Source: Marinobacter bryozoorum (GTDB lineage Bacteria; Pseudomonadota; Gammaproteobacteria; Pseudomonadales; Oleiphilaceae). Taken from it: a DNA stretch of 64,000 nucleotides. Under the pieces are notes generated by a model. That model had not been told where the DNA came from and ran no database searches. It saw only the letters and a program-made list of their open reading frames with translations. Shown here in pieces: positions 53,278 through 62,091 of the stretch. Position 1 is the stretch's first letter. Each line of letters starts with the position of its first letter. The stretch is taken from positions 62,001 to 126,000 of the forward strand of contig NZ_JAKZAH010000001.1 of NCBI RefSeq assembly GCF_023156245.1. The letters are read 5' to 3'. Made by a program: the position numbers and the translations under genes.

Positions 53278-54456
53278 ATGACTGATCTGGAAACCTTCCG
53301 TCAGGAAACCCGGGCATGGCTTGAAGAAAACTGCCCCCAGAGCATGCGGTCCCCCTTCAAGAGCGACAAGGACGCTTGCTGGGGTGGTCGTAACTTCCAG
53401 TTCCAGAGCGACGACCAGCGCCTGTGGCTGGAGCGCATGGCCGAGAAAGGCTGGACTGCGCCTGACTGGCCCACGGAGTACGGCGGTGGTGGCCTGAGCC
53501 GTGACGAACACAAGGTCCTGCTGGAAGAGATGTCCCGTATCCAGGCACGGCCACCCCTGAACAGCTTTGGTATCTGGATGATTGGCCCCGCCATTCTCAA
53601 GTTCGGTTCCGAGGCCCTCAAGCAACAGCACCTGCCGCCCATCGTGCGCGGTGAGATCCGCTGGTGCCAGGGTTATTCCGAGCCAGGCGCGGGTTCCGAC
53701 CTGGCAGGCCTGCAGACCAAGGCCGAGGACAAGGGCGACCATTTCATCGTTAACGGCCAGAAGATCTGGACCTCCTACGCCGACAAGGCGGACTGGATGT
53801 TCGCCCTGGTGCGCACCAATCCGGACGTGAAAAAACAGGAAGGTATCAGCCTGGTCCTGTTCGATATGGAAACCCCGGGGGTATCCACTCGTCCCATCAA
53901 GCTGATCTCCGGCGAATCCCCGTTCTGTGAAACCTTCCTGGACAACGTCCGTGTGGAGAAAGACCAGGTCGTAGGCGACGTGGACAAGGGCTGGACCATT
54001 GCCAAGTACCTGCTGACCCACGAGCGCAGCATGATCGGCAATATGGGCAGCACGGCTGCCGGCCAGAAGACCCTCGCGGAACTGGCGGTAGATGGCGTTG
54101 GCCTGGAAGATGGCAAGCTTGCTGACCCGATGCTCCGTACGGAAGTTGCCTCCTGGGTAATTGACTCCATCGGCTACGAGCTGACCGCCGAGCGGGCCCG
54201 TGATGAAGCCAAGTCGGGTCAGGGCGTGGGCAACGTATCAGCCATGCTCAAGTACGCTGGCACCGAGCTGAACAAACGCCGCTACGAGCTGCTGGTGGCC
54301 GCCTACGGCAGTGAAGGCCTGTTGTGGGAAGGCGACGACCGGCCGGCCGGTGCACTGCCGCAACAGTGGCTGCGCACCAAGGGGAACTCCATTGAAGGGG
54401 GCACCACCGAGGTTCAGCTCAATATTATCGCCAAAAACATTCTCGGACTGGGCTAA
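53278..54456 (+). CDS. Acyl-CoA dehydrogenase, larger subunit
   Basis: A 392-residue flavoprotein. GYSEPGAGSDLAGLQTKAE is the FAD/substrate-proximal strand, KIWTSYADKADW the ligand region and GGTTEVQLNIIAKNILG the C-terminal motif. It begins 22 bp after the AAGGAGAG site and is 14 bp from the second dehydrogenase gene. Paired acyl-CoA dehydrogenases of unequal size often form alpha2beta2 enzymes on bulky or dicarboxylic substrates (pimeloyl-CoA or steroid-side-chain types). Substrate unknown here. Confidence 0.85.
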   Translation: MTDLETFRQETRAWLEENCPQSMRSPFKSDKDACWGGRNFQFQSDDQRLWLERMAEKGWTAPDWPTEYGGGGLSRDEHKVLLEEMSRIQARPPLNSFGIWMIGPAILKFGSEALKQQHLPPIVRGEIRWCQGYSEPGAGSDLAGLQTKAEDKGDHFIVNGQKIWTSYADKADWMFALVRTNPDVKKQEGISLVLFDMETPGVSTRPIKLISGESPFCETFLDNVRVEKDQVVGDVDKGWTIAKYLLTHERSMIGNMGSTAAGQKTLAELAVDGVGLEDGKLADPMLRTEVASWVIDSIGYELTAERARDEAKSGQGVGNVSAMLKYAGTELNKRRYELLVAAYGSEGLLWEGDDRPAGALPQQWLRTKGNSIEGGTTEVQLNIIAKNILGLG

Positions 54457-54470
54457 GGGCGGAGATAATC

Positions 54471-55610
54471 ATGCAAAAGCTTGTACTGACTGAAGAACAA
54501 CAGATGCTGAAGGACGCCGCCCGAGGCCTGTTCAGCGAGCAGGCCCCGGTGTCCCAGTTGCGCAAACTGCGGGACGAGAAAGACGCCCTCGGCTACGTAC
54601 CGGAGTTCTGGAACCAGGCGGTTGAACTGGGCCTGGCGGGCACCCTGATCCCGGAAAGCCACGGCGGTTCCGAGTTTGGCCACGTGGGCATGGGACAGGT
54701 GATGGAAGAAGGTGGTCGCACCCTGGCCGCATCGCCGTTGTTTGCCTCCGGTGTGCTGGGCGCCTGCGCCCTGATGCTGGCCGGTAACGACAGCCAGAAA
54801 GACATCCTCAAGGGCATCGCCGATGGCAGCCACCTGGTAGCCCTGGCTATTGACGAAGCCGGTCGCCACCAGCCTTTCCGGGTAGCGACGAAAGCCGAGG
54901 TCCAGGGCGAAGGCTTTGTGCTTAACGGCCGCAAGACCTTTGTGGTGGATGGCCATATCGCCAACACACTGATCGTCTCAGCCCGCACCAGCGGCGGAGA
55001 GCGGGACGAATCCGGTATCACCCTGTTCCTGGTGGACCCGAAAGCGGAAGGTGTGAGCGTTGAGCGCACCACCTTCCCGGACGGTCGCAACTACGCGAAG
55101 GTGACCCTGGAAAACGTCGCCGTCAGTGCCGATGCGGTACTGGGAAACAAGGACCAGGCTGCCAGCCCGCTCCAGAAGTTGCTGGATATCGGTAGTGCCC
55201 ACCTGGCCGCGGAGCTGCTGGGGCTGTCCAGCGAAGCATTCGATCGTGCCGTGGCCTACATGAAGGAGCGCAAGCAGTTCGGTGTATACATCTCCTCCTT
55301 CCAGGCCCTGCAGCACCGCGCTGCCCATATGTGGAGTGAGCTGGAACAGCTGAAGTCCATGGTGCTCAAGGCCTTCATGGCCCTTGATGCCAATGACGAC
55401 CAGGCCTCCATGCTGGCCAGTGCCGCCAAGGCCAAGGCGAGCCAGGTGGCCGAACTGGTCACCAACGAAGGCGTTCAGCTGCACGGTGGTATGGGCATGA
55501 CCGATGAATTCGATATCGGCCTGTTCATGAAACGTGCCCGTCCGGTACAGCTGATGCTGGGCGACTTCCGCTATCACGCGGACCGGGTGGCGAGCTTCAA
55601 GGGTTTCTGA
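54471..55610 (+). CDS. Acyl-CoA dehydrogenase, smaller subunit
   Basis: A 379-residue acyl-CoA dehydrogenase-like protein: LTEEQQMLKDAARGLFSEQAP at the N-terminus, GGSEFGHVGMGQVMEEGGRT in the second helix region, and ERKQFGVYISSFQALQHRAAHMW in the third. It is more divergent from the canonical family than its partner, consistent with a structural or FAD-sharing subunit. The partner gene stops 14 bp upstream. Followed by two hairpins, the second a terminator. Confidence 0.82.
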   Translation: MQKLVLTEEQQMLKDAARGLFSEQAPVSQLRKLRDEKDALGYVPEFWNQAVELGLAGTLIPESHGGSEFGHVGMGQVMEEGGRTLAASPLFASGVLGACALMLAGNDSQKDILKGIADGSHLVALAIDEAGRHQPFRVATKAEVQGEGFVLNGRKTFVVDGHIANTLIVSARTSGGERDESGITLFLVDPKAEGVSVERTTFPDGRNYAKVTLENVAVSADAVLGNKDQAASPLQKLLDIGSAHLAAELLGLSSEAFDRAVAYMKERKQFGVYISSFQALQHRAAHMWSELEQLKSMVLKAFMALDANDDQASMLASAAKAKASQVAELVTNEGVQLHGGMGMTDEFDIGLFMKRARPVQLMLGDFRYHADRVASFKGF

Positions 55611-55631
55611 TCCCGGATCAGCTCACACTCA

Positions 55632-55658
55632 ACCTGCACCAGAAATCGTGGTGCAGGT
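55632..55658 (+). repeat. First hairpin after the dehydrogenase pair
   Basis: Perfect 10-bp arms ACCTGCACCA and TGGTGCAGGT with a 7-nt loop, 21 bp after the stop. No U-run follows. Confidence 0.6.
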
Positions 55659-55668
55659 GCCGGTTATG

Positions 55669-55704
55669 AAAGGCGACGGGGCTTTGCGGCCTGGTCGCCT
55701 TTTT
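55669..55704 (+). terminator. Rho-independent terminator after the dehydrogenase pair
   Basis: Arms AAAGGCGAC (55669-55677) and GTCGCCTTT (55694-55702) flow into a T5 tract, 58 bp after the stop codon. The convergent gene on the minus strand ends at 55718. Confidence 0.85.
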
Positions 55705-55717
55705 GTTGATAGCCGGG

Positions 55718-57172
55718 TTACTCGGCCATCGGGGCAAAGCTGGCCCTGGGAGCCCTGAGGGGTTCCTCACGCTGCGCCAGGCCCAGGTAATGGTCGATGG
55801 TTTTCGTCAGTCCGGGGTCCCGGGTGTGTTGCCTGGCAAAGCGGAGAAATCTCGCTGCCTTGTGCCACTGTCTGAAGTCGTTGGCCAGTATGCGGGCTAC
55901 CAGGATGCAGGCGGGTGCCACCTGGTCACTCTCGGGGAAGCGTTTGTGGAAGTCCTTCAGTAGTTGCAGGGCCGGTTTCGGCTCACTTTGCAGGAACAGC
56001 AGGTCGGCGCAGGCCACGACAAGTTCCGGGTCCGCCGGCTGGAACTCCGCATCCTGCTGACGCAGCAGTGCCAGCAGGCTTTTCATCTCACGGTGCCGGC
56101 GCAGGGCCACCATCCAGTGCAGCAGCTTGCCATGGTGGCGCTTTAGCGCCTCCCGGTCGTTGCGGGCCAGGGAAAGTCGGTAGAGTTGTTCGAGGCGAGT
56201 CGGGTTGGCCGGGTCCCGTATGAGGGATTCCTCCAGAATGCCGGCCACGCGATCGTAGTTCCCTTCCTTGAGATTCATGTCGATATCCGCATCGATGCGG
56301 CGGCTTCGGTCCCGTTGTGGATCTGCCGGCGCCTCATCATCCTGGTAGTCACTGGCAAACCCCAGCTCCTGTTGGTACTGGAACAGCAGGTACCCGAGCA
56401 TGTGGAACAGGATGAGCATATAGGTACTGCTGAGAAAACCGGAGAGCGGCTGAGCAATCTCCGGGTCCAGGTGGCTGACGGCAAAATCCTGGGCGGCGCC
56501 CGACGCCATGGTCATCAGGATCAGGAATCCGTAAAGCAGGAAATAGGGCCATCCGATGGCGGTAATCAGGGTGGTGAGATTGAGCGGGTTCAGGGCAGCG
56601 AATACCGAGTTTTCCATGGCCAGCACCATGATGGACGCCGGCAGGGCGAGTACCACCAGTGCACCCACCACCAGCCCCGGAATCGGGCCCAGCAGCGCCA
56701 TGGCGAAGCCCACCAGCAACACCATGGCGATAAACACCACCATCTGCTGTATGCCGATCGCAAACCCGTCCCCGGACCAGGCGGCGGCCACCGGTGGTGG
56801 CTTCATGTGGCCTTCAGCGGTATAGCGAATAACCGCATAGGTATACTTGAACAGAACCAGGGCGAGTACAACGTAGGTGACCCAGCCCAGAATCCCCTGG
56901 CCGAGGAAGATGGGTACCAGGGTACAGAAGGCGACCACCAGGAGAGGGTCCCAGTGGAACGGGTAGCGGAAGAAAGCCGACAGCCGCTGCCAGAATGGCA
57001 CGGCTTCTGTAGCGGCGCCGAGGTAACGCAGGGTGCGGCCACAGTGGGGGCAGAGCCCGTGGTGGCGTCCAGGATCGGCATCCGGCATACAGCCGGGGCA
57101 ATAGTGGATCAGGCACTCACCGCACACCCACTTGGCAGGCTCCAGTGGGTGGTAATGACAGTCGTTTTTCAC
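55718..57172 (-). CDS. Zinc-ribbon, multi-pass membrane protein with TPR-like C-terminus
   Basis: A 484-residue protein. The N-terminus has a B-box-like cysteine/histidine set (CHYHPLEPAKWVCGECLIHYC, then CPGC, CPHC). Five to six hydrophobic segments follow (about residues 90-300), then a cytosolic helical repeat region (about 330-470) with alternating paired helices typical of TPRs. The start is placed at the GTG of 57172, after AGGGAA; earlier in-frame codons reach 57316 but show no family features. No function known to me. It sits alone, convergent with the acyl-CoA dehydrogenase genes. Confidence 0.65.
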   Translation of the reverse strand: MKNDCHYHPLEPAKWVCGECLIHYCPGCMPDADPGRHHGLCPHCGRTLRYLGAATEAVPFWQRLSAFFRYPFHWDPLLVVAFCTLVPIFLGQGILGWVTYVVLALVLFKYTYAVIRYTAEGHMKPPPVAAAWSGDGFAIGIQQMVVFIAMVLLVGFAMALLGPIPGLVVGALVVLALPASIMVLAMENSVFAALNPLNLTTLITAIGWPYFLLYGFLILMTMASGAAQDFAVSHLDPEIAQPLSGFLSSTYMLILFHMLGYLLFQYQQELGFASDYQDDEAPADPQRDRSRRIDADIDMNLKEGNYDRVAGILEESLIRDPANPTRLEQLYRLSLARNDREALKRHHGKLLHWMVALRRHREMKSLLALLRQQDAEFQPADPELVVACADLLFLQSEPKPALQLLKDFHKRFPESDQVAPACILVARILANDFRQWHKAARFLRFARQHTRDPGLTKTIDHYLGLAQREEPLRAPRASFAPMAE

Positions 57173-57316
57173 AGCGTTGTTCCCTGCAGTACAGCCTCCA
57201 ATGATTGCAGATTGGCGAGCCAGGAACCAAGCTTGTGCTGATTTTTCGTGGCAGAGTACCGGTGGACTGGAGGATATGGCCAGGGTACGGGGGCGAGTAA
57301 CCGCCCCCATTGGCAA

Positions 57317-57682
57317 TCAGGCCTGCTTCATCTTGTCTGTATAGGGTGGCCAGCCCAGGGGCTTGCCGGCCAGCAGGTGCAAGTGAATGTGGAAGACCGT
57401 CTGACCGGAGTTCTCCCCGCAGTTCATTACCGTGCGGTAGCCGTCATCGGCAAAGCCCATTTCCCGGGCCAGCTCCCCCGCCACCCAGTACAGGTGACCC
57501 ACCAGCTCTCGGTCGTCCTTGCCGATGTCATTGATGGTTGCGATTTCCTTCTTCGGGATGATCAGCAGGTGCACCGGCGCTTGCGGATTGATGTCCCGGA
57601 AAGCAAGGCTGATATCGTCCTCGTAGACAATATCGGCGGGAATCTCCCGTTTGATGATCTTGCTGAAGATGGTTTCTGCCAT
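57317..57682 (-). CDS. hinT: HIT-family purine nucleoside phosphoramidase HinT
   Basis: A 121-residue histidine-triad protein. The triad HIHLH places His98, His100 and His102 near the C-terminus, with upstream YEDDISLAFRDINPQAPVHLLIIPKK. It hydrolyses adenosine phosphoramidates. Length is that of HinT. Confidence 0.92.
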   Translation of the reverse strand: MAETIFSKIIKREIPADIVYEDDISLAFRDINPQAPVHLLIIPKKEIATINDIGKDDRELVGHLYWVAGELAREMGFADDGYRTVMNCGENSGQTVFHIHLHLLAGKPLGWPPYTDKMKQA

Positions 57683-57754
57683 GTCTGGATCCTTTTTGTT
57701 CAGTGTGATGGTTCGTGGACAATGATCACGGTTGTGGGTAGGGCGGTGGATACC

Positions 57755-59056
57755 TTACCCGGCTTCACGCCAGCGCGAGGGTAAGCGCCTGAGTAGCGCC
57801 TGTACCGGTACAGGCAGGCTTTCGTCGATGCCCATGGCGTACCGGGCTACCTGGTTGCGGGCAAACGGCAGGCCTTGCGCCAGGCCGAGCCCCAGGTTGC
57901 GCAGGGCCCACAGAGGTGTCCGGTGGTTGCTGAACAGGTGGTAGAAGGCATCCATGGTCAGCATCATTCGCCGGTTGGCCGGGCGACGCTGGGCTTCGTA
58001 CTGGGCCAGTAGCTGCGGTTCAGCAGGGTCCAGGCCCTGGCGGCGAGCATCATCCAGCAGCAGCTGCAGGCAGCGGGCATCCTGGAAGCCAAGGTTGACC
58101 CCCTGACCGGCCAGCGGGTTGATGGTGTGGGCAGCATCACCCACGAGCACCACCCGGCCCTGGAAATAGTGATGGGCGTGCTGGCGGGCGATAGGGAAGC
58201 TGGCCCTGGCGGCAACCGCCGTCAGGTCGGGGAGTTCCTCCGGGAACCCGGCGCGAACCCGGGCCATAAAATCCTGTTCGCTGAGTGCCTTGAGTTCACG
58301 GAGTACGGCCGGGTCGTCGTACCAGACCAGCGATGCCCAGCTTTCCCCGGCATGTGCCTGGCCTGCGCTGTGCAAGGGCAGGAAAGCGCGGGGGCCGCTG
58401 CTGTGGAAGGCTTGCCAGGTAATATCCGCGGGTGTGCCCTGGTAGCGCACGCTGGCCACCAGGGCCTGCTGCTGGTACTGGTCGCGACTGACGCCGATGC
58501 CCGCTAGCTGTCGCACCCGGGAGCCAGCCCCGTCTGCACCAATCAGCAGGCGCCCGGTGACGGTCTGCCCGTTCTCCAGGGTTGCAGTAATCTGATCGCC
58601 GGTATCAGCCTGGGACTGAATGCCGGCACCGCTGTATAGCGTGACCGTCGGCTGGCGGCTGGCCAGGTCCCAGAGTGCCTTCTGGGTTACCCGGTTTTCC
58701 ACGATATGGCCGAGATGGGGCGTTTTCAGGTCGCTTGCGGAAAACGTGGTTCTGGGGGGGCGGGCTGGTAGCAACTGCGCAACCGGGTGTTCGGGCGCTT
58801 CCCACACGGCCAGTCGACGATAGGGGGTGGCTGCCATGGCCAGGATGTCACCCCAGGCGCCCAGCTCCCGGAGGTAGCGCTCACTGCCTGCACTGAGGGC
58901 AGATACCCGGATATCCGGGTCGTCCTGTGCCGAGAACTGCGGGGCCGTGCCCTGATCGATCAGGGCGATGTGATGGCCCCGGGCGGCCAGGCCATTGGCA
59001 ATGGCGGCGCCTACCATACCGGCGCCCACCACGATGAAGTCGAAGGTCTGAGTCAT
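57755..59056 (-). CDS. UbiH/UbiF/VisC-family FAD monooxygenase
   Basis: A 433-residue flavoprotein hydroxylase, probably for ubiquinone ring hydroxylation. It has the N-terminal VVGAGMVGAAIANGLA (FAD loop), the PDIRVSALSAGSERYL segment and the mid-region VLVGDAAHTINPLAGQGVNLGFQD. The PDIRVSALSA and HIVENRVTQKALW strings are closest, in my memory, to UbiF, but UbiI and UbiM remain possible. It is preceded by a short intergenic gap and reads in the same direction as hinT, 72 bp ahead of it. Confidence 0.8.
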   Translation of the reverse strand: MTQTFDFIVVGAGMVGAAIANGLAARGHHIALIDQGTAPQFSAQDDPDIRVSALSAGSERYLRELGAWGDILAMAATPYRRLAVWEAPEHPVAQLLPARPPRTTFSASDLKTPHLGHIVENRVTQKALWDLASRQPTVTLYSGAGIQSQADTGDQITATLENGQTVTGRLLIGADGAGSRVRQLAGIGVSRDQYQQQALVASVRYQGTPADITWQAFHSSGPRAFLPLHSAGQAHAGESWASLVWYDDPAVLRELKALSEQDFMARVRAGFPEELPDLTAVAARASFPIARQHAHHYFQGRVVLVGDAAHTINPLAGQGVNLGFQDARCLQLLLDDARRQGLDPAEPQLLAQYEAQRRPANRRMMLTMDAFYHLFSNHRTPLWALRNLGLGLAQGLPFARNQVARYAMGIDESLPVPVQALLRRLPSRWREAG

Positions 59057-59170
59057 ATAGAAGTCCCTGGTCAGACCCCCCAGTTTACGGACCTTAACGG
59101 TACTGGCAAGCGATGGCAGTGTCCCGCCGGGTTAATTCACTGACCTGTTGCGCGCCGGGGCTGTTCGGGG

Positions 59171-59734
59171 TCAGTAGCCGGCCAGCTCCCACTGTTCGAT
59201 CTGGTCGGCGGAAGGAACCGGCCGGGCTTGCTGACGGCGCTGCATCCAGGCTGGCTTGCGGGCACCCGGGCGAATAAAGCCTTTCTCGATCACCACCGGG
59301 TTCACCAGGGCCAGGAAGTCCGACGTTTTCATATGCAGGGACTCCTCGTGGGAGCCAGCGGCAAAGGCGATATCCGGCTGTCGGGTGAGGGCTTCGCTAC
59401 AGTAGACCGGCATGTCGAACAGGTGGCCGAAGGGGGGCATGGCACCCACTTCGCAGTCGGGAAAGCGGTCCTTGAACTCCATTTCGTCCGCCAGTTCGAC
59501 GAAGTCGGTTTCCAGGACGTTACTTAGGCGCTCCCAGTGAATGCGCCAGGTGGCGGGCATGACCAGCATGGCCATTTTTCCATCCAGCTCGATGATGACG
59601 GTCTTGGCCACGCGATCGCCGGCAATGTGGCCGTGATGGGCAAGTTGCTGGGCGGTAAAGGCTGGGGGATGGTTGAGGGCGATGTAATCGGCCCCGGATT
59701 GGTCAAGGAAGGCTTTCAACTGTTTTCCCGGCAT
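59171..59734 (-). CDS. YbaK/EbsC-like aminoacyl-tRNA deacylase
   Basis: A 187-residue protein of the YbaK/ProX superfamily, which removes wrong amino acids from tRNA. The region VAKTVIIELDGKMAMLVMPATWRIHW followed by DRFPDCEVGAMPPFGHLFDMPVYCSE matches the family core, including the lysine in VAKT. Start at 59734 after GGAGG. The last 40 residues (KPAWMQRRQQARPVPSADQ) are an extra tail. Specific amino acid unclear. Confidence 0.72.
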   Translation of the reverse strand: MPGKQLKAFLDQSGADYIALNHPPAFTAQQLAHHGHIAGDRVAKTVIIELDGKMAMLVMPATWRIHWERLSNVLETDFVELADEMEFKDRFPDCEVGAMPPFGHLFDMPVYCSEALTRQPDIAFAAGSHEESLHMKTSDFLALVNPVVIEKGFIRPGARKPAWMQRRQQARPVPSADQIEQWELAGY

Positions 59735-59880
59735 TACGGACCTCCTGCCAGAGCGACGGTTTTGGTCGGGTACCATGAGGTTCCGACCAGCTTCGTTATT
59801 CGCTAGCTTAGTCGAGTATGCCGGGATTGCGAGCTACGGAATCTACGGAGTGTGATGGACTGCGCCGGTGTGGCGTGAAC

Positions 59881-59904
59881 GGACCGCCCCGGGCAGGGCG
59901 GTCC
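59881..59904 (-). terminator. Strong hairpin after mscS
   Basis: Perfect 9-bp GC-rich arms GGACCGCCC and GGGCGGTCC with a 6-nt loop, 14 bp after the mscS stop. There is no U-run, so it is terminator-like only. Confidence 0.5.
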
Positions 59905-59918
59905 GGTTCTCGGGCGGA

Positions 59919-60767
59919 TTACTCCGCGCTGTTGGCGTTGTGCTGGTATACGTGCACATCCCGCTGGGGGAAGGGGATGGTGATGCCTTCCACATCGAAG
60001 GCTTTCTTGATCTTCTCATGCATGTCCCAGTAGACCGGCCACAGGTCATCCGTCTTGGTCCAGGGGCGAACAATGAAGTTAACCGAGTTGTCTCCGAGTG
60101 AGCCGACAGCGATGCGAGGCTCCGGGTCCTTGAGAACGCGGTCGTCTTCATCTAGGCAGCGCTTGATGATGGACTTGGCCTTGTCGATATCGTCCCCGTA
60201 GCCGATGCCGAACGTCATGTCGCAGCGACGGGTGTCGTAGTAGCTGACATTCACCAGCGATGCGTTTGACAACGAGCCATTGGGCACAATGATGCGGCGG
60301 TTATCAAAGGTATTGATGATGGTGTAGAGAATATTGATCTCGTCGACCGCACCGAGGAACCCCTGGGCCTCGATGGTGTCGCCTACCTTGAACGGCTTGA
60401 AGATCAGGATCAGTACGCCGCCCGCGAAGTTTGCCAGGCTGCCCTGCAGGGCCAGGCCTACAGCCAGGCCGGCGGCACCGATAATGGCGACGAAGGATGT
60501 GGTGGCAATACCGATCATGGAGGCAACGGAAATCAGCAGCAGAATCTTGAGGATAATGCTGGCCAGCCCACACAGGAATTTGCTGAGACTGGGGTCTTTG
60601 GCGTGGAGCTTCTTGTCCATCAGGCTGACCAGGCGATTGATCAGCCACATGCCCACCAGCAAGGTAACAATTGCAAGCACTACCTTGGGGGCATACAGCA
60701 TGATCATCTCTATCGCCGTATCGAGCCATTCACTGGCCCTGCCGTTTTCACCGAACAGATCTTCCAT
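59919..60767 (-). CDS. mscS: Small-conductance mechanosensitive channel MscS
   Basis: A 282-residue inner-membrane channel. The pore helix AAGLAVGLALQGSLANFAGGV is nearly the same as in E. coli MscS, with the cytosolic beta domain (IIVPNGSLSNASLVNVS) and C-terminal alpha/beta part (WTKTDDLWPVYWDMHEKIKKAF). Three transmembrane segments are seen. The start at 60767 has GGAG six bases ahead; an earlier ATG at 60827 lacks one. It releases solutes on hypoosmotic shock, which fits the presence of a glucosylglycerol pathway in the same genome. Confidence 0.92.
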   Translation of the reverse strand: MEDLFGENGRASEWLDTAIEMIMLYAPKVVLAIVTLLVGMWLINRLVSLMDKKLHAKDPSLSKFLCGLASIILKILLLISVASMIGIATTSFVAIIGAAGLAVGLALQGSLANFAGGVLILIFKPFKVGDTIEAQGFLGAVDEINILYTIINTFDNRRIIVPNGSLSNASLVNVSYYDTRRCDMTFGIGYGDDIDKAKSIIKRCLDEDDRVLKDPEPRIAVGSLGDNSVNFIVRPWTKTDDLWPVYWDMHEKIKKAFDVEGITIPFPQRDVHVYQHNANSAE

Positions 60768-60860
60768 TAGTGTCTCCAGGTCTTTCTGTGTGTTTGAGTG
60801 TGGGACAGGATCCAGCACTGAATCCATTAATAACGGGCCGGGTTGCTTCGTCTCAAAGCC

Positions 60861-61961
60861 CTACGAAGTTCTGGCCAGCGCAGCCCAGTGCAGCAGCTCC
60901 TCCGGGTTACCAGTGGTTACCACGCGGCCGGATTTCTGGCTGAGCTGATAATCATACATAGGATCATAATAGTCGGTCAGTAGCGATTTTATCCAATCGT
61001 TATGTGCCGTTGTGCTTCCTGTCGTCGCCTGGTCAGCAAGGGCAGCTTCCATAAACTGGCGCAGGCGTTGATGACGGTCGCCGCCCAGACGCTTGTGGAT
61101 GCGGTCCAGGGCGCTGAGCAGGTAATCCCGGAAATTTTCCCAGCCTGCGACTTCTCCGTCCCGCTCCTGGAAGGCCTGCACCATATCCTCCACGTAGTCC
61201 TCGCGGATGATGTCGATACGTTCGTCCAGCGGGCGTTCAAGGATCAGCAGGGGGGCAGAGGCCATGCGTTCGCGCAGATCCAGGGGCAGGGCGCAGCGCC
61301 CCACCAGGCGACCCTCGTCTTCGAGGTAGATGGGGCCACCTTTATCGGATGCTTTCAGCATGGCTGTGGCCAGGGCATTCTCGAAATCAATCTGGCTGGG
61401 CTGGGGAGTTACCTGGCGACCGAAGCTGGAGCCCCGGTGGTTGGCCAGGCCTTCCAGGTCGACCGGGTTGGGCATCTTCTGGAGAACCCGTGTCTTGCCG
61501 GTACCGGTCCGACCGCTGATGATATGGAAGGTACCGGAGCGGACGATATCGTCCAGGGTGTCAATAAGGAACCGGCGCAGGGCCTTGTAACCGCCCGTGA
61601 CCAGGGGGTATTCGATGCCGGCCTCACGCAGCCACTGCTGGGTCAGGCGTGAGCGCAGTCCACCCCTAAAACAGAACAGATAGCCGTTCGGGTGCTCCAG
61701 GGCAAAGCGCTTCCAGGCGGCAATCCGCTGTGCCTTGATGTCACCGGAAACCAGCTGGTGCCCCAGCCGAATGGCTTCTTCCTGCCCCTTTTCCTTGTAG
61801 CAGATACCCACCCGATGACGCTCGTCGTCATTCATCAGGGGCGCATTCACGGTATTGGGGAAGCTGCCCTTGGTGAATTCCACAGGGGCGCGGACATCCA
61901 TCAGTGGTGTGTCCGCGAGGAACAGCTGGCGGTACTGGTCAGTGTCGGGTCGGGTACTCAT
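60861..61961 (-). CDS. mnmH: tRNA 2-selenouridine synthase MnmH (SelU)
   Basis: A 366-residue enzyme. The N-terminal rhodanese domain has catalytic Cys97 (LFCFRGGLRS) and the C-terminal part a P-loop GRTGTGKT at 150-157. It converts geranylated or thiolated wobble uridine to 2-selenouridine. Start at 61961 (MSTRPDTDQ); the upstream frame to 62135 is not similar. The 130-bp gap to 62092 is shared with the divergent methyltransferase gene. Confidence 0.93.
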   Translation of the reverse strand: MSTRPDTDQYRQLFLADTPLMDVRAPVEFTKGSFPNTVNAPLMNDDERHRVGICYKEKGQEEAIRLGHQLVSGDIKAQRIAAWKRFALEHPNGYLFCFRGGLRSRLTQQWLREAGIEYPLVTGGYKALRRFLIDTLDDIVRSGTFHIISGRTGTGKTRVLQKMPNPVDLEGLANHRGSSFGRQVTPQPSQIDFENALATAMLKASDKGGPIYLEDEGRLVGRCALPLDLRERMASAPLLILERPLDERIDIIREDYVEDMVQAFQERDGEVAGWENFRDYLLSALDRIHKRLGGDRHQRLRQFMEAALADQATTGSTTAHNDWIKSLLTDYYDPMYDYQLSQKSGRVVTTGNPEELLHWAALARTS

Positions 61962-62091
61962 GCCTGGAAGACGTTGTCCGTTTGTTGGAAACGGCGCCAG
62001 TATAACGGATGGGGCCGGGCAATGTCGTGGCAGCGGCTGCAATGGTGCAATCTCTGTGTAAAATGCCCGCTTCGCCGCTAAAGGACCTGAT

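Noticed and set aside
57290-57309. GC-rich hairpin just after hinT (GGGGGCG/CGCCCCC) as terminator
   Set aside because: There is no U-run on the minus strand and the arms are short; I could not tell it from chance in GC-rich DNA.
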